Assembly: GCA_023159155.1 (NCBI GenBank) | Contig: JAJNNX010000003.1 | Span: 2,108,001-2,172,000 of the forward strand | Length of the DNA stretch: 64,000 nt | Direction: 5' to 3' | Source of the DNA: Ustulina deusta | Lineage: Eukaryota; Ascomycota; Sordariomycetes; Xylariales; Xylariaceae | In this document: positions 24,644 to 38,000 of the stretch, in pieces | Numbering within the stretch: the first letter of the stretch is position 1 | How the letters are laid out: each line of letters begins with the position of its first letter | Notes under the pieces: generated by a model | Seen by the model: the letters and a program-made list of their open reading frames with translations, nothing else | Databases searched by the model: none | Told to the model about the DNA's origin: nothing | Made by a program: the position numbers and the translations under genes

Positions 24644-25281
24644 TTATTTAATTTATTTAATTTATTTAATTTATTTAATTTATTTAATTTATTTAATTTA
24701 TTTAATTTATTTAATTTATTTAATTTATTTAATTTATTTAATTTATTTAATTTATTTAATTTATTTAATTTATTTAATTTATTTAATTTATTTAATTTAT
24801 TTAATTTATTTAATTTATTTAATTTATTTAATTTATTTAATTTATTTAATTTATTTAATTTATTTAATTTATTTAATTTATTTAATTTATTTAATTTATT
24901 TAATTTATTTAATTTATTTAATTTATTTAATTTATTTAATTTATTTAATTTATTTAATTTATTTAATTTATTTAATTTATTTAATTTATTTAATTTATTT
25001 AATTTATTTAATTTATTTAATTTATTTAATTTATTTAATTTATTTAATTTATTTAATTTATTTAATTTATTTAATTTATTTAATTTATTTAATTTATTTA
25101 ATTTATTTAATTTATTTAATTTATTTAATTTATTTAATTTATTTAATTTATTTAATTTATTTAATTTATTTAATTTATTTAATTTATTTAATTTATTTAA
25201 TTTATTTAATTTATTTAATTTATTTAATTTATTTAATTTATTTAATTTATTTAATTTATTTAATTTATTTAATTTATTTAA
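24644..25281. repeat. Perfect 9-bp satellite, about 71 copies
   Basis: The unit AATTTATTT repeats without visible variation for 638 bp. The array contains no G or C, so RIP cannot alter it, and the lack of any A/T substitution points to recent expansion or homogenisation. It is non-coding and highly unwindable. Confidence 0.97.
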
Positions 25282-25535
25282 ATCTTTAAAAATCTAACTT
25301 ATTAAAAATTTAATCTAATAGTTAATATTTATATTATAAAACCTTTTTTTTAAATTTTAAATTTTAAATTTTATTTTAAAGTTTATTAAGTAATTTTTTT
25401 TGTTAGTTTATAACTTATATTGTTTTTATATAAAGGCTATTATATTATATATTATTTTTTAAACGTTTTAAATTTAATAAATTAATTCTAGTATTTATAA
25501 TTAAAAAGTTTTATATATTAATTATTATTAGTATT

Positions 25536-25802
25536 GCAGCAGGGCTAGTGCTAGCGGCCCGCTAGCAGCTGCGAATGTAGCTGCACGTCAATTGTTAGCC
25601 GTATTCGGGCCGCCTGCGGCCCGAATCGGCCGATCTTCGGCTATATTTAGCGGTTCGAATAGCTATAAAAACCTTCAAACTTCTTAAAGCAACCCTTACT
25701 TCGGACATATAGCAATTCATACTAGTTTTTTAGTAATAAACGCTTTAGTTTGTTTTTATTATTTTTAGTTATTTTAATATTAAGTTGCCCTGTTTTTTTT
25801 TA
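25536..25802. repeat. GC-rich terminal repeat F1
   Basis: Starts GCAGCAGGGCTAGTGC and ends GCCCTGTTTTTTTTTA. The first 110 bp hold three strong hairpins: GCTAGCGGCCCGCTAGC, CGGGCCGCCTGCGGCCCG and GGCCGATCTTCGGC. F2 differs by C-to-T and G-to-A changes only over most of its length, so F1 is close to the unmutated form. It is a striking GC island inside the AT block. Confidence 0.85.
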
Positions 25803-25989
25803 ATAATATTTTTAGTAAGGCTATAATAAAGTAGTTTTTTATATAAATTTATATGTAATAATGCTTGCAAACATTTATTGTTTCTTAGAGCGCAACCTAT
25901 AATTAAAAACTAATGCTTAACACTTTTTTATATAAATTTATATATAAATATATTTATAACATATTAATAAACTTAATGCTAGCTATATA

Positions 25990-28830
25990 AAAACTAACCT
26001 ATAAACTAACCTAGCTAACTTATAAACAGCTAGATCTTCTATATAAATATATTTATAAGCAGCCCTTTATATAAATCTATATATAAGTTTGTTTATAGCT
26101 ATACATTTTTTAAAAAGCTTAGTTTATTGGTTATATGCGTTAAACAGCTAATTAAGCCTATTTTATATAACTAACTAAGCTAATCTAGCTGTTATATATA
26201 TTAATTAGCTTTGCTACCTTTCCTAAGCTTTAGCTATACGTACTTACTACTGAGTCCCTTGCTAGAATATATTTTAAGTGGCTACTCTAGTTAGCTAGGC
26301 TAGCTATACGTGTTGATCGGTTTGTTTATATATATAATATATAGTGATTAGCCGATTTAGCTTAGTTTATGTTGATTAGTTAGTTTATATGTTTATATAT
26401 ATATTTAAGCAGTCCGTTATATAAATTTATATATAAACGCGCTTATACCTATATATTATATATATAAGACACTAATTAGCCTAATTGGCCTATAGCTTTG
26501 TTTGCTAGCTATACGTACTAATTAATTAGTTGGCTCGCTATATACGTTGTTTAGTTAGCTAATTAGTTAATCTTTTTATTAAAAAGTTGTTTAAGTAGAC
26601 CTATATATTATTTTATATATAAATATGCTTGTATGCTTTCTAATCTAAAAAAAGTTCTTTATTCTAAGTTGCTAATTAGTTAGTTAGCTAGTTAATCGAT
26701 TAACTAATTGTTTTTATAAGTTTTTTTATCTAAATATACCTATAAGCTAAGTCTTATATAAATTATTATATAAACTAGCTTGCAAATGTATAATTTCTAA
26801 AAAAGCTTTTATTTTAGCTTATAATTATCGATTGCTAACCTTGCTGCGTTAATTAACTAAATTACTTTATTAGCTAGTTATATATATTACTACCTTTATT
26901 AATTAGTTATTTATATTAATTAATTAAGTTTATATATAAACCTGCTCGTATATATATTACTTATAAAAAGCTATTGCTTTAAGTTTTTTGTTTAGTTTGC
27001 GATTAGCTAGATCCTTTATTATAAATAGTCCTATAAATAGATCTTTATATATTTTATATATAAATATGTTTGTAGCGCTATAGCCTATAAAAAAGTTTGC
27101 TTTAAATTATTATATATTTGTTCTAAACTTTTGTTAGCTATACGTACACCTCTATTTTTGTTAATTTTATTATTTTAGCATTTTTAGAATTTTTAGCGTT
27201 TTTAGCATATTTAGCATTTTTGTTATTTTTTGTCATTTCTAGGCTTTTATACTATTAATTAGCTAGTTCCTTTATATAAGTTGCTATATAAACAAGTGCT
27301 TATATAGTTTATATAAAAGTTAGTTCGAATATGTACGGTCTAAAAGAAGCGTTAATTAGACCTTATTTTTAAAGCTTTGTTTTAGAAATATTGTTTTTAT
27401 TATAGTATTAGTGCTATATATTGCTTTTTGCGCCGTTCGTATTATTAGTTAGCTATATATATTATTAATTAGCTAAGCTATCTATATTTAATAGCTTACA
27501 AACATATTTATATATTAATTTATATAAGAGTATATTTATAGCCTATAAAAAAATATTTATTTATAGTTTTAATTAACAAATTGTTATACTATTGATTAGC
27601 TAGTCCTTTGCTTTAGTAGCTATACTAATAAATCCTTTGTTTAATAGCCGTATAAATAGATCCTTATATAATTTATATATAAATATGTTTCTACACTTAT
27701 AGTTTAAAAAAAGCCATTGTTTAGCTAGCTAATCGATAGACTGCCCTGCTACTAATTAGCTAACTTAGCTATATATATATCAATTAGCTATTATATATAT
27801 TAATTAGCAACTTAGCTAATATATACGTATATAAATAGCCCCTTATACTAATTTATATGTGTGTATGCTTATATTAATATATTATACCCCGTTTATTATT
27901 AATTAGCGATTTTTAGCTATATTATTATATATGTGTTAATTAGTAAGTTTATTATATTTTATGCGATTTTTTAGCTATATTTACTATTGATTAGCAAGTT
28001 TACTATGTTTTTAGTTATATATAAGCAGGCATACATATAATTTCTTATGTAAACCTACTTATATATATATTAATTATTTATGCAAAGGCTTTCCGATTAG
28101 CTTTATACCGTTATACCGATCAGTTAATATATTATATAAAAAATATAAGCATATAAACAATTATTTATATAAATTATATAGAAATCTATTCACACTTATA
28201 TAATTTACGCATTATACGTTTTAAATACATAGTAATATATATATAGCATAGCACGCTAATTAATTAAATCGCTATTGCTATATTAACTAGTTAATCCGTT
28301 ATATATAAGCAACTCTTATACTATTTTATATATAAACTTGCTTATAATATATATTATATAGTTAGCTATACTACCGATTGGTTTATTATTACTATAGATA
28401 TAGCATAGTACTACTAATTAATATATTATTGCTACGCTAATTAGTTATTTAGTTGCATATAAACAACTATTTATATTATATATATTATATAGTTATTATA
28501 GTACTGCCGATTAATTAATGCATTATTACTACGCTAATTAGTTATTTTATTATTGCTATACGTATAATATAGCACTACTAATTAGTTAATTTATTGTTGC
28601 TATATTAATTAGTTATATTATTATATATAAACAACTCTTTATACTATTTTATATATAAACCTATTTATATTATATATATTATATAATTATTATAGCACTA
28701 ATAAATTATTATTGCTGCGCTACCGATCTATAATTTTCTTTTTATATATAAGCGGCTATTTATACTAATTTATATAGGGACGCGCTTATATTTACAATTT
28801 TTAGAGTTATTTACTAAATCTATTAATCTA
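25990..28830. repeat. Array of degenerate hairpin units
   Basis: About 15 diverged units, roughly 120-250 bp apart. Each contains a near-palindrome of the form TATAAGCA-N-TTATATAAATTTATATATAAA-N-TGCTTATA (clear at 26055-26095, 26405-26450, 28305-28345, 28630-28670, 28750-28795) and a linker rich in GCTAATTAGTTAGCTATAC. Unit length and sequence drift, so this is an old array. No coding capacity. Confidence 0.65.
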
Positions 28831-29434
28831 TTTATAAAGCTAATCATGGCTTATTCTATAAACTCTAACCTATACATATATTATTAAAAAACATTACTGC
28901 AGTTATATAAAGATTTATATATATTAAAAGTAATAAAAGCTATAGCATAACTTTTTATATAAAAATTTAACTTAAGTTTAAAGTAGTAGCTAACTATAGT
29001 ACCTACTTAAGTTCTAATATAAAATACTAGGAAATATTACTATATATATTAGGTCTAAATAAAATTATATATGTTTTATATATGAATATATCAAAAAAAA
29101 AAAAAAAAAGGCATTTAAAGGGCTAAAAAGTTATACCGAAAGGTTATACTAAAGGTTATACTAAAAAACATACTTAACTATAAAATATATAGCATACGGA
29201 CCAAAAAAAGATCTTTAAATTAAAAGAAATCTATTATAATATATAACCGGTTTAGCAATCGGCTAATTAAAGGCTTAGTAGCTTTATAAGTTAGGGCTAG
29301 TTCTTTTTTTTAAGCCGTTAAGGCCTAGGGATTCAAATAGGTATTGTATTATTTTGTTTTTTTTTAGTGTTTTTAGCCCTACATTTTTAGATTTAAAACT
29401 ATTTAGAAAATAAAGCTTTAAATAAAAGAAGTTT

Positions 29435-29700
29435 ATAGTAGGGCTAGTGCTAGCGGCCCGCTAGCAGCTGTAAATATAGCTACATATTAATTGTTAGCTA
29501 TATTTAGGCCGCCTGCAGCCTGAATCGGCTGATCTTTGGCTGTATTTAAAGGTTCGAATAGCTATAAAGGCCTTTGAACTTCTTAAAACAATACTTACTT
29601 CGGACGCATAGCAATTTATACTAGTTTTTTAGTAGCAAATGCTTTAGTTTGTTTTTATTATTTTTAGTTGTTTTAATATTGAGTTGCCCTGTTTTTTTTA
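29435..29700. repeat. GC-rich terminal repeat F2
   Basis: Second copy of F1. The first hairpin GCTAGCGGCCCGCTAGC is intact, while others carry transitions (for example GCGAATGTAGCTGCACG in F1 is GTAAATATAGCTACATA here). GTATT follows. Confidence 0.85.
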
Positions 29701-29705
29701 GTATT

Positions 29706-31819
29706 TTTTGTAGTAATATATTAATTAATAAATATTATAAAAGATTATGTGTAAAACCTAAAACAAAAAATAAATACTTTAATTATTTTAATATTTATTA
29801 ATATAAAAATAGAATTATTAATTTAGTTTTTAATTAATTAATTTTATTGCTTTTTAAGATTAAACATAAGAAGTATTATTAAAGCAATGCTTAATACTTA
29901 TAAAACTATTAATTATTACTATAAATTTAAAAATAAATAATTTTATATTATTTAATATTTATATTATTTAATATTTATATATTTAATATATTAAAAAATC
30001 TTTATAAACTTTTATAATATTATATAGCTAATAATTTTGTAATATTTGTTCTTTTGCTAAATAAAGGTATAATTAAATAATCAAACTTGTTTATAAATAT
30101 TTAAATATAATTATAGTTTTATTAGTTAAGTAATATATTTTTGCTATTTATTATTATATATTATTATATTATAAATAATATAAATAATAAATAAATAAAA
30201 CTAAAGCTTTTATTTTATAATATTTTGGTTTTTTTATTATTATAATAATTATATATATATTATTTATAATTACATCTTAAATAAAACTAGTAATATTGTT
30301 ATTTTAATATTTTAATTATTTTATATTAATTTTAGTATATAATAATTAAAAATATATAAGTTTTTTAAATTAAAGCTATATAAAAAAAATGGTTCTATTT
30401 AAAGTAATTTTAAATATATATAGTTTATTATTTTTATTTTTTTAGTTTTTATACCTAGTTTTTTTATTTAATTAGGTTTATTAAATTAGCTTTTTAGAAA
30501 ATGTTAGGTAAAAAATGAATAATTAATGCTAGATTTAATATTTTATTAAAAAGAATTAATGTTATAATTTTTATTTTAGTTTTTTTAATTTTTATTATAA
30601 ATAATTTTATTATTTTAGTTAGTATTAAAAAATAATAAAAAATTACCTTAGCGGCTTTATTATATTAATAAGATTTATTTATTTAAAAAATATAATAAAG
30701 CTTAATAATTAGTTATTATAAAAGATTTAGTTTTAAAATTTATAGTTTTAAATTAACTAAGCTTGTTTAATTAATATTATTATTTTAAAAAATATTTTAT
30801 AAGTTTTTATATTATATTTTTATTATTATTATTAAATAATTCTTCTTATTATATTATATAAAATATTTGTTTTTATTTATATTAGTTAGCTAGGTTTTAA
30901 AAAAAGTAAAACTAGTATTTTATATATTAGTAATTTTATATGTTTAAAATTTTATTTTTATTTTAGTTTATTTATAAATAGCTTATTTCTTTTTAGTAGT
31001 TAATTTATAAATATAGTTATAATACTTAAAAAATAACTAAATTAATTTAATATTTTTAAAATTATCAAAGTTTTAATTTAAAATTGCTTAAATTTTAATA
31101 GAATGAATTTTAATTTTAATTTTAATTTTAGTTTTTATAATTATTTTCAAATAATTAATAATAAATATATTCAAATAAAACTTTTTAATATTTTTTTAAT
31201 ATTTAGCTTAATATAAACAATAAATTATTTTTTAGATTTAAAATAAATTAAAATATTATTTATTCAAAAATTTTTAAATTTATATATTAATAAAAGCTTA
31301 TTATTAAGTAGATTTTATTTTTAAACTAAATAATAAAACTTTTTATTAAAATATTTTTTTGTAAATTCTTTAAAAAAAATAGTATAATTTTAAAATTAGT
31401 AGTAATTAATAAAAAGTTTTAATAATATTTAAAATAAAAATAATTTTATTTTTTAAATATATATATATTTTTATTAATAATAAATTATAAATTTATATTT
31501 AATTAACCTAAGTTTAAATATAAAAAAAATAAAACTAATATTTAACTTTATATTTTATTTATAAACTTTTTTTTAAAAAAAAAATTTATATAAATATTTT
31601 GTATTTTTAAGTTTTAGTACTATATTAAACTTTAGTTATAATAATAGTAAAGTTTTAGATTTTTTTTTAAAAAAAACCCTTTTTTAAATTTAATAATTAA
31701 AAAAGCAAAAAATTTTATATTAGTTTTATATATTTAAAGTTTTTTATAATACTAGTTAGTTAATTTAAATTTATTTTTTTTATAAAATTTTAATTACTTT
31801 TAAGTTTTTTTTAAATAAT
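29706..31819. other. Unclassified RIP-degraded sequence
   Basis: Very AT-rich. It probably continues at 39436-40138 and 47583 onward, with Gypsy-2 and Copia-2 as later insertions. No LTR pair or motif was secured. Minus-strand reading near 31540-31700 has a KYLYK stretch that I could not assign. Confidence 0.35.
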
Positions 31820-31998
31820 TGTTATGCCTAGCATACTAGGACTAGTGCATACTTACTATATATATATACTATATCTGCACCCATTTTAATAAAGAATTTT
31901 CTTTTTATAAGCTTTAGTTTTATAAGCTAACTTTACTAAATATATAACTTATTTTTTTATATATTATACCTGACTTTATAAACTTTTTATTTATAATA
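31820..31998 (+). repeat. Gypsy-2 5' LTR
   Basis: 179 bp; TGTTATGCCTAGCATACTAG opens it with a small palindrome. Differences from the 3' copy are mainly C/T and G/A. Confidence 0.88.
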
Positions 31999-32391
31999 AT
32001 TTTAAAGTTTTTTTTTAAAATTATTTATAATATATTTATATAATAGCTCCTAAAAAACCTAGATTATTAATTAGATTAATGTTTTCTAAAAAAAATAAAT
32101 TAGCTATAAATAATTAATAAAGCTATATTAATTTTTTTTTAAATAAAAATTAAAAATTAAAGCTTAATAATAATATTTTATAACTTAAAAGTACTAACTA
32201 ACTTTTATTATAATAAAATATTTAGTTTAAAACAAAACTTAAAAAAATAAATAAATAGCTAAAAAAATAGAAATAATTTATTTTTAGATCGAAAAGATTT
32301 TGATTTATAAGCGTATATAAATCGATATAAAAACAGAAACTTAAAAAATATAAATATTAAAAAAAAACTAAAGATTTAAAAAACTTTAAAT

Positions 32392-32422
<31 letters not shown>

Positions 32423-34569
32423 CTATCTAAAATATAAAAGTTAGTACTAAAAACAATATAACTTTTTTAATTTTAGCTTATTATTTATTTTTTTATTTTT
32501 TTTTTGTTATTTAATAAGTTAGATTTAAGTAGTTCTAACTATTAATTATTTTATTATTATAAACGTTATAATAATAATAAAAAATTAAACGTTAATTTTA
32601 GTTATTTTTTAAAATTTAAATATTTTTTGTTTATTATATAGTTTATTTATAACTAATAAGTTAAATAAATTAAAAAACTAAAATCTACATTTAAAAATTT
32701 GTAAAAAAAGTTCTAATAAGCCTAGATTTAAATTATTTATATAGTTAGCAAAATAAACCAAAATTATAAAAATTAGTATTAAGTTTTTTTTAGAAAAAAA
32801 ACGTGCTAAAATTGCTTTTTTTATAAATCTAATTAAAAATTTTTTATTAATTAAACTAAAACTTTAATTTGCTAATTAACTTTTTTTTCTGCAAATATTA
32901 GCTAATAGTTAAAAAGAGCTTAATAATAAGCTAATTAAAACTTTAAAATATTTAATTAATATTTGTTCTAGATTAAAATTTAAAAAAAATAATAAAGCAA
33001 TAATAAAAAAGCTATATTATATTACTAAAAACTAACTAATCTATTTTAATAAAAAATTATAAATTTTAACAATTTATTATTTTAAAAAAAATTAATAATA
33101 ATAAATATAGTATAGTATTATTAAAAACTAATAATTTTTATTTTTAAAGCTATAAAGCTTTAATAAAAACTTTTATATTTAAATACTAACCGAACTAATA
33201 TTAATAAACTTTAAAATTAATAATAATATTAAAGCTTTTTTAAATAAAAATACTTTAATAATAAAGATTATTTTTATTCAAGCTAAAAATATTATAATAT
33301 AGTTTAGAATTAAAATAATTATTAGTATTATAATTAGCTAAAACAACTTTATTTAAATTAGTAACTTTTTAATAATTATATATTTAAAAAGTTATTATTT
33401 TTTAAATATTCTAGCTAATATATTTTTAATATATTTTAAAAATAGCTATAAAGTAATTTTAATAACTGCTCGAAACAAAGTAGTAATATTTAAAACTTTT
33501 TTTATTTTAATTATAAAAAAACAAGTTATATTAGTTATAATTATAAAAAACCTAACTAGTAATACTTACTAAAAAATCAAAAATATTAGATTTAAAAAAC
33601 TTAGTTAAATTAAAAATAAAAAAACTTTAATATGTTTTATTATTTATAAAAAAATAATTATTATTTAGATTAAAATTGTTTATATAATTTTTTAGTATAT
33701 TTTAATAAATATTTAAGTAATAATTAAAAAAATAAAAAGTAGTTTTAATTTTAGCTATAAAGCTTAAATTAAAACTATAACTTTTTATATTTATTTTATA
33801 TTAATTTTATATTTTATGCAATATTTATTTTATTATTTTAAAAAAATCCCTATTAAAAATATTTATTAATTTAGATTTTTATACTAAATATAATTATATT
33901 AGTTATATTTTTATTTTATATAACAAACTAAAAAAAGCTTTATTTTATATTTATATTTTATAATATATTATTAGAAGTAGATTTTTTAGTTATAGCGCTT
34001 ATTAAGTTATTTATAAATTTATTAATAGCTATAAAGTGACCTAAAAATTTTAGTATATTTATATTACTATTAATTAAAATAATCAATTAAAAAAAAGTTT
34101 AGTGCTTTTTTTTTAAACTATATTAAAAAACTAAAAAATTATACTTAATTTAAGTTTAAATTGCTAGTTTTATAGTTTAAAGCTTAAATATTTTAAGTTA
34201 ATTATAGTTTATTAATTTGCTAAAGCTTGCAAAAATAAAAAATATTGCTAAGCTATTATATATTTTTTTAAATCTTTTTAATTAAAAAAATTAAAAACTA
34301 AAAAGAATTATACTAGTTTTAAGAGTGTTTTGCTAAAATTTTATAATTTAGCCGATTTTTTTAATACTAATAAAGCTAATATTTTTTTATATTTTAAACA
34401 AAAAAACTTAGCGATTAATTTATAAAACAATGCTATAGTACTTTATTATTTTATTTATTTATTAGCTTAGAACAAACTTAAAAAACTTCAAAAATAGCTT
34501 ATAAAAATAATAGCTAATAAAAAGATATAAAAATCTAAAAGCTTAGCTAAAGCTTTTATTTTGTTTATT

Positions 34570-35040
34570 TTTAAAAAAAATAAAAGTTTAAAACTATATA
34601 TAAACTATAAAAAATTTAATTATATTATATAAAAAAATTGCTATATTTTTTTTTTTTTTAAAATTAATAAATAAATTTATATATATTAAAATATTTACTA
34701 AAATTAATTTTAAAAATATTTATTATTATATCCGAATTAAAAAAAAAATAAATAAAAAATAGTTTTTTATATATATTATAACTATTACAAATTTTTAGTT
34801 ATATTTATAAATTTATATAATATTTTTACTACTTTTTAAAACTATATATATAAAATATTTAATAATATTTTAAATATATTTTATATTATATATTTAAATA
34901 ATGTTTTTATATTTTTTATAAATAAAAAATCCTATATAAAATATATTTAAAAATTATTAAAAAACTTTAAAATATTAAGCTATATATTAAACTTTTAAAA
35001 TATTAGTTCTATTAAAAAAAACTTAAATTTTTTAGATATA
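34570..35040 (+). pseudogene. Gypsy-2 reverse transcriptase remnant
   Basis: The plus frame follows the Gypsy reverse transcriptase order: SLKLYINYKKFNYI for the SLRLCVDYR-L-N motif, YKFLVIFINLYNIFTTF for the YLVMPFGLTNAPATF motif, and IIYLNNVFIFF with the catalytic YLDD box as YLNN at 34891-34902. The changes are Asp to Asn, Gly to Asn/Lys-type, Pro to Leu/Phe/Ser and Gln/Trp/Arg to stop, all explained by C-to-T and G-to-A. Inactive. Confidence 0.8.
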
Positions 35041-38000
35041 TTATATTTAATTAAAATATTAAAATAAACTTTAGTTATATTAATATAATTAAATAATAAC
35101 TATTTTTTAGTTTTTATTATAAGTTATAATAATTTTTAAAGTTTTATAATTTTTATTAGTGCTTTATTAAAAAATATTTTTAGGTTACTGCTTTTTTAAT
35201 CTAGTATTTAAAAAAAAGTATAATTAAAATAAAAAAAAGTCGAATTTTTTTAAACTATTTTATAATAAAAGTTTTTAAAAAGTTTTAAGATTTATTTAAA
35301 AAAGCTATTTTTTTTATATATTTTAATTCTAAAAAATAAATATTAGTAAAAACCGATTTTTTTAAAGCAGCGCTAATAAAAAACCTTTTTTAAAAAAATA
35401 ATTAAAATAAATAACATTTTATTATGTTTTATTTTTATAAGTTTACTAATATAAAATTAAATTATAAAACTTTAAATTAAAAAATATTTATAATTATAAA
35501 ATATTTTAAGTATTAGTAGTATTATTTTTAAAAAAACAAATTATTAATTAAAGTATTAATTAACTATAATAATTTTTAAGCGTTTATAAAAATTTTAAAG
35601 CTAAATAAAAAGCAAGCTTATTATTATATATATTTAGTTTTTTTTAATTTTATTATTAAGTATAGGCAAAGTAAGCAAAATAAGGCTAATTTTTTATTAC
35701 GCCAACCTAATTATATAGGCAATTTGCCCTAAAATATTAATCTTTTTTTAATACTAAAAAGAAAAATTGTAGTAATATAAACCAAGATTTTTAATAAGTA
35801 TTTAAAAGTACTAATAAGCAAAATATATGCTGCCCAACTTTTTAAAAAAAGGACTATTTTTATATAAGCAGTTATATATATATAAATATAAATAGTTATA
35901 AATAATAAAAACTTTTAAAATCTAGATATATTATAAAGCTTATAAAATATAATCTAAAATATTTAATAAAAAAACTTTAAATATAAATTAATTAAAAAAC
36001 GTATTAATATTAAAAAACTTATAAACTTTTAATAAATAATTAAAAAATCTTTTTTATACTATAAAAATAAAGTTTATATTTTTTTTAAAAAATCTATTTA
36101 TTTTTAGCTTATTAAATTATATTATAATAACTTATTAGTAAAGTATTTTAAATAAAAACATATATTTAAACTATTATAATATAAATTTTTTTAACTAAAA
36201 ATAAAAGCAAATATTAATAATTATATAAGTAGTTATATAATATGTTTTAAATTAAAAATAAAATACTACTAAAAATATAGCAAATTTAATACTTTACTTA
36301 TATTTTTAGTTTTTATATAAAAACTATTTATAGATTTTATAGTTAGACTATTTTAATTTTTTATAAAAACTACTAAATTAATTATATTTTAATAATTATT
36401 AATAAATTTATTAAGTTAATATATTTGTTTTTAATTAATACTAAAATAACTTTAATATAATTTGCTATTTTATTTTATTAAAAAATTAAATATATTTATA
36501 AAAGTTTTATAAATATTATATTAAATTGCAGCTTTTTTTTTACTAGTTATTTCTAGTTAAACTTATATTATTACTTTAAAATTAAAAAAAGATATTTAGT
36601 TATGTTTTATTTTAGAACTAATAAGCAAATAGAACATATAAATTAAATAATTAAAAACTATTTTAAATGTTTTATTAATAATAAATAAACTAATTAGTTA
36701 TAATTACTTTTTTAAGCATATTTTATAATTAATTTAGTTATTAATAGTATAACTAGCAAGTTATTTTTTAAAGCCCTATATAGCTATATATTAAAATTTA
36801 AACTATTTATTAAGGATAACTTTATTTTAAAAGGAGTACTAGTAGTATAAAAACAATTATAAAAACTATAAACTATTAAAAATAACTTAAAGAATTAGTA
36901 GCAAATTATAGTTAAAAAGTATTAAAAATATTATAATATTAAATATAAACTTATAATTTATAAAATTAAAAATATAGTAATATTATTTATAAAAAACTTA
37001 AATTTTAAATATTTTAAACTTATATTTAAGTTTATTACTTTATTTTAGATCCTTAGCTATATTAGATTATAGACGTATTGCTTTATATTTTTAGTATAAT
37101 ATGTTTGTTTTTATAATATTTTTTTTATTTAATTACTTAAATTTTAAAAAGCTAATACTATATATAATTTATTTATATTAAACTTTACAAATAACTTAAA
37201 TAAATAAAAAATTAAAAATATAATAATAAAATAAATATATAACTATAAGTTATACTATAAAATTAAATAAAAAAGCTAGCTAATTAAATATAACTAATAA
37301 GTATTAGCTATTAATATTATAGTATTTAAAACAATACAAACTTTTAAATAATAATAAAGTTACTAAAAAAAAAAAAACTTTTAACCTAACAATTTATGCC
37401 CGAACTAATTATAAAAAAAAATCAATTAATTCTATTTTTATTTAAAAGTATTTTATTTTATTACTTAAAGATTTACTACTTTTATAATTATATTAGCTTA
37501 AAACTTTAGCAAATTAACAAAAACAAACTTATAAATATTTATATAGTTAGAATTAAACTAATTATTTTAAATATTTAATTTATGCTTTATTATTAAGCTA
37601 TATATAAACTATTTTTAAAATTAGATCTTATTAAAATAAGTAATATTTATATTAGCTATATTAACTAATCTAATAATCCAAATAATTTAATTAGTAGCGC
37701 TTACTACTATTTTTTATATTTTTAATATAAAACAATAAATAGCTAATATTTATAATATATAACTATAATTTTTAAATTAAAAGCATAAAATATTTTTATA
37801 AAAATATGCCTAGCATTAAACTAATATTTAATTATATTAAATAACTTTACGAACTAAAAATAAATAAAAATACTTATAGTATTAAAAAGAATATATATTA
37901 TTATTTAGAGCAGTATGTTTTTTTGCTATATTATTATTTAGGTATATATAATACAAACATTTTAAATTTATATAAATAACTAATAAATATATTACAAAAC

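Larger units (their letters stand above)
25536..29700. mobile_element. LTR-like element with GC-rich ends and hairpin interior
   Basis: Two direct repeats of about 266 bp (25536-25802 and 29435-29700) bracket 3.6 kb. GTATT lies immediately before the first and immediately after the second (25531-25535 and 29701-29705), consistent with a 5-bp TSD and integrase-type insertion. The interior has no retroelement coding motif that I can see and is instead an array of degenerate hairpin units. Orientation is unclear; a purine-rich stretch before the second repeat (about 29417-29430) weakly supports plus. It resembles a non-autonomous LTR element, but the ends are unusual: hairpin-forming, and not TG...CA. 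Confidence 0.6.

Noticed and set aside
25990..28830. CRISPR-like array
   Set aside because: Units are degenerate, irregular in length and spacing, and lie in a eukaryotic repeat block with no associated genes.
31540..31700. Possible Helitron-type KYLYK motif on the minus strand
   Set aside because: The following residues do not fit the Helitron pattern under simple C-to-T/G-to-A change; too short and too AT-biased to trust.
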